Origin: Pseudomonadota bacterium
GTDB lineage: Bacteria > Pseudomonadota > Gammaproteobacteria > Steroidobacterales > Woeseiaceae
DNA length: 62,093 nucleotides
Assembly: GCA_027618995.1 (NCBI GenBank)
Contig: JAQCGO010000009.1
Location: 1 to 62,093, forward strand
Reading direction: 5' to 3'
How positions within the stretch are numbered: position 1 is the first letter of the stretch; each line of letters opens with the position of its first letter. The translations under genes and the position numbers were made by a program. Of this stretch, positions 58,511-62,093 are shown one piece after another. The notes under the pieces were generated by a model that saw nothing but the letters and a program-made list of their open reading frames with translations, had not been told where the DNA came from and did not search any database.

Positions 58511-59278
58511 CTATTCGAAAGCTTTCCCGCCAGTTGCAGCCCACCACACGGCGCCCAGAATATGTTGTCTATACCAAGGATTGTCATAAATTCCTTCTGG
58601 ATGTCCCAGGCCTGTATGAAAAGACCGGCCCCCTTCAAAATCTTCCTGGTACCAGGCTATCGGATGGTAATTCGGCATTTTCCCGCCGGTAAAGGTGCTT
58701 TCATCAACTGTCAGAGCAACTTCAATGTTGTCCGACAATTCCAAATAGTTGTACCACTCCTCGGTAAGCACCCATTTATTGGGTATATGGGCGGTTGCTG
58801 GGTGATTCGGTTTTTCGTTGTTAACGATTGCGGTCGATATGCCCGGGTTTGGATGACGATTCCACACGCCACCAACCAACTTCACATACCACGGCCACTC
58901 CATCATCGTGAACGAGGCTGAGTGAATTGCTACAAACCCCCCTCCCTGGCGCATATATGCTTGCAGCGCTTTTCTTTGATCTTCATTCAGAATATCTCCG
59001 GACGTATTCATGAACACTATGGCATCCATTTCGTTCAGATTTTCCTGATCGTCAAAGATGTCCGATTGAGTAGTCCAGGTGAGAGCAAAATGATTATCCT
59101 GGGCTAGCTCTTTGAACATCTGCACGCCGTTCGTAACAGAATGGTGTTGATAATCGAGGGATTTCGTGAACAAGAGGACCCGAAATTGCTCCTGATTCTG
59201 CTCAATGCGTTGTGCATATGAACTGGTACTTACCAATGTAAACAACCCAAGCAGAACAACTATTATTTTTCTGGCCAT
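58511..59278 (-). CDS. ThuA-domain (trehalose utilisation-like) secreted protein
   Basis: 255 residues from the ATG at 59278 (signal KIIVVLLGLFTLVSTSSYA); an ATG at 59311 would put 11 polar residues in front. ThuA/class-I-glutaminase-like fold: RVLLFTKSLDYQHHSV, AIVFMNTSGDILNEDQRKAL, GGGFVAIHSASFTMMEWPWY, WYQEDFEGGRSFHTGLGHPE and HILGAVWWAATG. AT-rich compared with the following gene. The frame stops just after the ThuA domain, and a different frame carries a short remnant that ends next to the oxidoreductase gene (58437-58520). Confidence 0.92.
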   Translation of the reverse strand: MARKIIVVLLGLFTLVSTSSYAQRIEQNQEQFRVLLFTKSLDYQHHSVTNGVQMFKELAQDNHFALTWTTQSDIFDDQENLNEMDAIVFMNTSGDILNEDQRKALQAYMRQGGGFVAIHSASFTMMEWPWYVKLVGGVWNRHPNPGISTAIVNNEKPNHPATAHIPNKWVLTEEWYNYLELSDNIEVALTVDESTFTGGKMPNYHPIAWYQEDFEGGRSFHTGLGHPEGIYDNPWYRQHILGAVWWAATGGKAFE

Positions 59279-59317
59279 GACTTTGTCGACCCATTTAGTT
59301 TGAATCATCATAATGTT

Positions 59318-60475
59318 TTACTTCTTAGTAACTTTAGTAGGAGTCAGTTTGCTATCAGAAGAGCGTGTCCCAAGTTTGCCTGCACTGCCATTTCCCCAGC
59401 AGTAGATTTCATCGCCTGAAGAAACACCACATGCATGATCAACACCAATGGTTAATTCCTTGAATTCTACGTTAGCTGATACAGCGACAGGCTCGGTTCG
59501 CATGTCCGTCGTTCCGTCGCCCAACTGCCCCGATCCGTTTACACCCCAACAATACGCCTTGCTATCTGTTGAAATTCCGCAGGTTTGAAAGACTCCAGTC
59601 GCAAGCGAGGCAAAAGAAATATTTCCGTTAATCTGTCGTGGCGTTCTTAGATTCTCGATAACGCCCAAAGCATCGGCGGTACCAATTCCCAATTTGCCAT
59701 ATCGGCCGCGCCCCCAACAAACGGCGTTATCCGCTGTAGTTACAGCGCACACATGATCGAGGCCGACACTTATTGAGTCTGGTTGGAAATCAAACTCGCC
59801 TGCCACTAGTCCAGGTGTGAGAGATCTGAAAGGATTGCCATCTCCGAGGCCCAGTAAATTGCCAAAGTCGCTTGCTCCCCAGCAATATGCGTCCCCACTT
59901 GTTGTAATGCCACATGTTGTTGCTGATCCGGCATTTATCGAGCCAAATTTATGTCCACCTGAAACAGGTACCGGTACCAGCGAGCCCTTGACTGAATCAT
60001 TTCCAAGAATTCCATCTTCATTTCTTCCCCAGCAAAATGCGTCGCCATCGGTCGTTATGCCACAGGTATGAGCCATGCCGGCATCGATGTGCTCAAACGA
60101 CAAGCCACCGGACACTGCGACGGGAGCCGAGCTGTTCTCAGAAGAGCCGTTCCCGAGTCTCCCGTATCGTCCCCGTCCCCAACAATAAGCATCATTGTCA
60201 GCGGTTACGCCACAGGCGTGATCCCAACCAACACTAATCGACTTGAATCGAAGGCCTCCAGAAACGGCAACGGGAGTCATACTGGATTCGGTAGAACCGT
60301 TTCCCAACTGACTTACTGAATTATCTCCCCAACAATAAGCCGTTCCATTTGATTTCAGCACGCATGTGTGGTTCTCACCGGCGCTTAACGTTTCTGAATG
60401 AGCTGGTACAGAAGCGATGACTAATACAAACAATAAGGCTAAGAATAAGTAACTTTTGCTAAGTGTAATGTTCAT
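59318..60475 (-). CDS. Secreted RCC1-like seven-bladed beta-propeller protein
   Basis: 385 residues; signal peptide YLFLALLFVLVIASVPAHS (about 9-27). Seven repeats of about 50 residues with the core C(G/A)(I/V)(T/S)xxxxAYCWGxxxxGxLGxG, e.g. CGVTADNDAYCWGRGRYGRL and CGISTDSKAYCWGVNGSGQL. Each blade has a conserved Cys pair, suggesting one disulfide per blade, fitting an extracytoplasmic location. Function unknown. AT-rich, probably acquired. Confidence 0.9.
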   Translation of the reverse strand: MNITLSKSYLFLALLFVLVIASVPAHSETLSAGENHTCVLKSNGTAYCWGDNSVSQLGNGSTESSMTPVAVSGGLRFKSISVGWDHACGVTADNDAYCWGRGRYGRLGNGSSENSSAPVAVSGGLSFEHIDAGMAHTCGITTDGDAFCWGRNEDGILGNDSVKGSLVPVPVSGGHKFGSINAGSATTCGITTSGDAYCWGASDFGNLLGLGDGNPFRSLTPGLVAGEFDFQPDSISVGLDHVCAVTTADNAVCWGRGRYGKLGIGTADALGVIENLRTPRQINGNISFASLATGVFQTCGISTDSKAYCWGVNGSGQLGDGTTDMRTEPVAVSANVEFKELTIGVDHACGVSSGDEIYCWGNGSAGKLGTRSSDSKLTPTKVTKK

Positions 60476-60667
60476 ATTGGTAGGTTTCTTTGTTTTGATT
60501 TTAGGATTCTGTGTTTTGATTCAATGGACTAAGCACAAGGATTTCCATTATTAGGTCACTAATTAACAATCTATCGATTTAACCAGGATGATTGAGACTT
60601 TGTGTGATTTTTATGTATTCTACGTACACGATATCATATAATGTTTTTGCCGTGGTCGCGCGAGTTT

Positions 60668-60960
60668 ATGGTCGCGAGCAACTTGTTTGCGACGCTTGCC
60701 GGCTGTGTCTTCTTCATGGCGATCGTTGCGTGGGTCTCGTATTAAAAGACCAAAGGGGAGGTCGATACAAGCGACGGATATTTCCTCACGGGCCGAGGTT
60801 TAACGGGCGTATTCATCGCCGGGTCGATGTTGCTGTCGAATCTGTCAGCGGAACAACTCGTTGGCGTTAATGGTTCGGCTTATGGTTCTAATCTCAGCAG
60901 TATGGCGTGGGAGGTCACGGCCGTTTTTGCCACGATCTGCATGGCGCTGATGTTTCTGCC
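60668..60960 (+). pseudogene. Sodium:solute symporter (SSS/SGLT-like) 5' fragment, truncated by the IS element
   Basis: The frame from ATG 60668 reads MVASNLFATLAGCVFFMAIV..WVSY, TAA (60743-60745), then KTKGEVDTSDGYFLTGRGL and LLSNLSAEQLVGVNGSAYGS, MAWEVTAVFATICMALMFLP. This is the helix 1-2 region of SSS sugar transporters (DYFLAGRSL..NLSTEQLVGLNG). It has a nonsense codon and is cut at about 60958 where IS sequence begins. Nothing else is seen in the 190 bp between the RCC1-like gene and this start. Confidence 0.85.
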
Positions 60961-61038
60961 CCCCGGCGGCCACCTTAAACTCCCCCATCTGTGGCCGAGT
61001 CAAAATCCCTCATCTGCGAGCAGCGGGACGGTGACTGT

Positions 61039-61806
61039 TTACTTGCTCCTGGCGCGCATTGCAACTTGAGCCGCGGTTTCTTTGAGTCGCCAGCTTTTGC
61101 CGTCGAACTTGAGCAGATGCGAGTGGTGCATCAGACGATCGAGCAGCGGCGTAACGATTACGACGTCTCCCAGCAGCTTCGGCCAGTCATCGCCGGGCCG
61201 GTTGGAAGTCACGATCTTCGATAGCTTTTCGTAGCGGGTCATAAGTACGTCGGCGAGTTCTTCGCCGGCAGCGGCGGGCAGCTTGCGCAAGAACAGATCG
61301 TCGATGATCAGGAGGTCGGCGGTTTTCATCTGCGCGCGTTACTTTCGTAGCGCGCCGAGTTCGCGGGCCTCGTGGATTTCATCGATCAGCTGATGTGCCT
61401 CGCGGTAGAGGACCTTGTAGCCGCGCTGCACGGCGAGTTGGGCGAGTGCCTTGGCGCAGTGACTCTTGCCGACGCCAGGCGGTCCGATGAAGAGCGCGTC
61501 CTCGCGTGCCTCGATGAACTTCAGCGTCGCAAGCTCAAGCATGGCGCGCTTCGGCAGTCTTGGGTTGTAGCCCCAGTCGAGGTCCTTGAGATCCTTGCGC
61601 TCGGGGAGCCCGGATTGGCTGAAGCGCCGCTCGAGCAAGCTGGAGGGGCGACGGTCGAGTTCGTCCTGCACGAGACAGGCGAAGGCTTCGACGAAGTCCA
61701 TCTCGTGATGGGCGACCTGCAGCGCCCGGGCTTCAAGGGTGGCGATCATGCCGGACAGGCGCAGTGACTTGAGCGCGCGTTCGAGTTCAGTAAGAGACAT
61801 GCTCAT
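61039..61806 (-). pseudogene. istB: IS21-family helper ATPase IstB with in-frame nonsense codon
   Basis: AAA+ helper for IS21 transposition. Starts MSMSLTELERALKSLRLSGM (ATG 61806). P-loop FIGPPGVGKSHCAKALA; DELDRRPSSLLERR; then GALRK followed by TAA (61339-61341) and RAQMKTADLLIIDDLFLRKL in the same frame, with Walker B IIDD and the C-terminal ITSNRP-like VTSNRPGDDWPKLLGD. A TTA (Leu) to TAA change would explain the stop. Total about 255 codons, normal for IstB. Confidence 0.9.
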
Positions 61807-62093
61807 CGGGGGTTCCTCAGCACGTCGAAACGCTCGGGATCGCGGGCCTTCAAGCCGCGCACGAAACGCGTGACCGAGTTGTAGCGGTGCTCGAAGCCGT
61901 GCTGCTCGAAGAGATCCTGGTAAATCGCCACGGCATTGCGGCCGAGCCCGACCTGTTCCTCGATCCAGCTTCGATGCGACTCGCAGGCCGAGCTTGCGCT
62001 TCGGCGCAGCCGGTGGCCGGGGTGGGGGATTTTCACCGTCCTCCACCGCCGAGCCGGTGGCCATGGGGGATTTTGACTGATATCGGCGGATCG
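61803..62093 (-). pseudogene. istA: IstA transposase N-terminal fragment lacking the DDE core
   Basis: The frame is open from the window edge to 61803: ...SACESHRSWIEEQVGLGRNA, VAIYQDLFEQHGFEHRYNSV, TRFVRGLKARDPERFDVL, then RNPR-stop overlapping the istB ATG. This matches the region before the catalytic domain of IS21 transposases. The following roughly 300 or more residues with the DDE triad are missing, i.e. an internal deletion joined to the last codons. Confidence 0.75.

Larger units (their letters stand above)
60961..62093 (-). mobile_element. Defective IS21-family insertion element (runs to window edge)
   Basis: The left boundary is where symporter homology ends (about 60958). Terminal-type repeats of the form AAAATCCCCCAT occur near both ends: TTAAACTCCCCCATCTG and GTCAAAATCCCTCATCTG on the left (60975-61020), and inverted GTCAAAATCCCCCATGG and GTGAAAATCCCCCACCCC on the right (about 62015-62080). 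This is as expected for the multiple terminal repeats of IS21. It contains an interrupted istB and an istA with no catalytic core. The exact right end is not determinable from the window. Confidence 0.8.

Noticed and set aside
61372-61767. 131-codon plus-strand frame within the IS element
   Set aside because: It is antisense to the IstB P-loop region, which is unmistakable on the minus strand.

Overview
The window looks like a chromosomal segment of a marine-type gammaproteobacterium. I lean towards the Woeseiaceae/Chromatiales side because of the mreBCD/gatCAB and hemA-lolB-tRNA-Gln-prs-rplY-pth-ychF gene orders, but this is inference without a database search. Everything up to the tRNA-Met at 32.2 kb is conserved core. 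Everything after it is an accessory carbohydrate-catabolism region flanked by decayed mobile elements.

Core half (1-32.2 kb). mreBCD (cell shape, minus strand) stands back to back with gatCAB (Glu-tRNA/Asp-tRNA amidotransferase). A repeat-rich 470-bp spacer leads to a methionine operon made of an ArsR-type regulator fused to a SAM methyltransferase, then metF and metH, with ATGA overlap coupling. Next come a 5'-eroded ZntB/CorA-like gene, a MarR regulator, a very acidic small protein, and a minus-strand set mgtE / RimB-like aspartic protease / AstE-like deacylase / rimK, in which the deacylase has an in-frame amber codon. A secreted propeller protein, prmC-ppiB, cbs (antisense between prfA and prmC), hemA-prfA, a TPR protein, lolB, tRNA-Gln, prs, rplY, pth and ychF follow. 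ispE is absent from its usual place between lolB and the tRNA. Two bPH2-domain membrane proteins and tRNA-Met close the core.

Accessory half (32.3-62.1 kb). A decayed IS30 transposase sits just after tRNA-Met. Then comes a cluster that looks like a keto-sugar pathway: two xylose-isomerase-fold (TIM-barrel) proteins, a Gfo/Idh/MocA oxidoreductase, two DUF1080 proteins (the 3-keto-glycoside hydrolase family), and a GMC flavoenzyme with its gluconate-2-dehydrogenase-subunit-3-like partner. A NIPSNAP protein, a Na+-dependent NSS transporter and a cystathionine gamma-lyase/synthase-family enzyme follow. Next is a xylose module: two tandem, near-identical secreted FG-GAP proteins, a LacI regulator, aldose 1-epimerase, xylB, xylA, a PQQ dehydrogenase with a built-in cytochrome c segment, and an NHS-type MFS transporter. 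Three sites of the form GTAAACGTTTTC lie upstream of the FG-GAP genes, the epimerase and xylB and probably form the LacI regulon.

The right end (54.8-62.1 kb) is patchy in base composition. It carries PIG-L deacetylase, DUF1479 oxygenase, a second Gfo/Idh/MocA protein, ThuA and an RCC1-like propeller protein. It ends in a sodium:solute symporter pseudogene cut by an IS21-type element whose istB has a nonsense codon and whose istA lacks its catalytic core.
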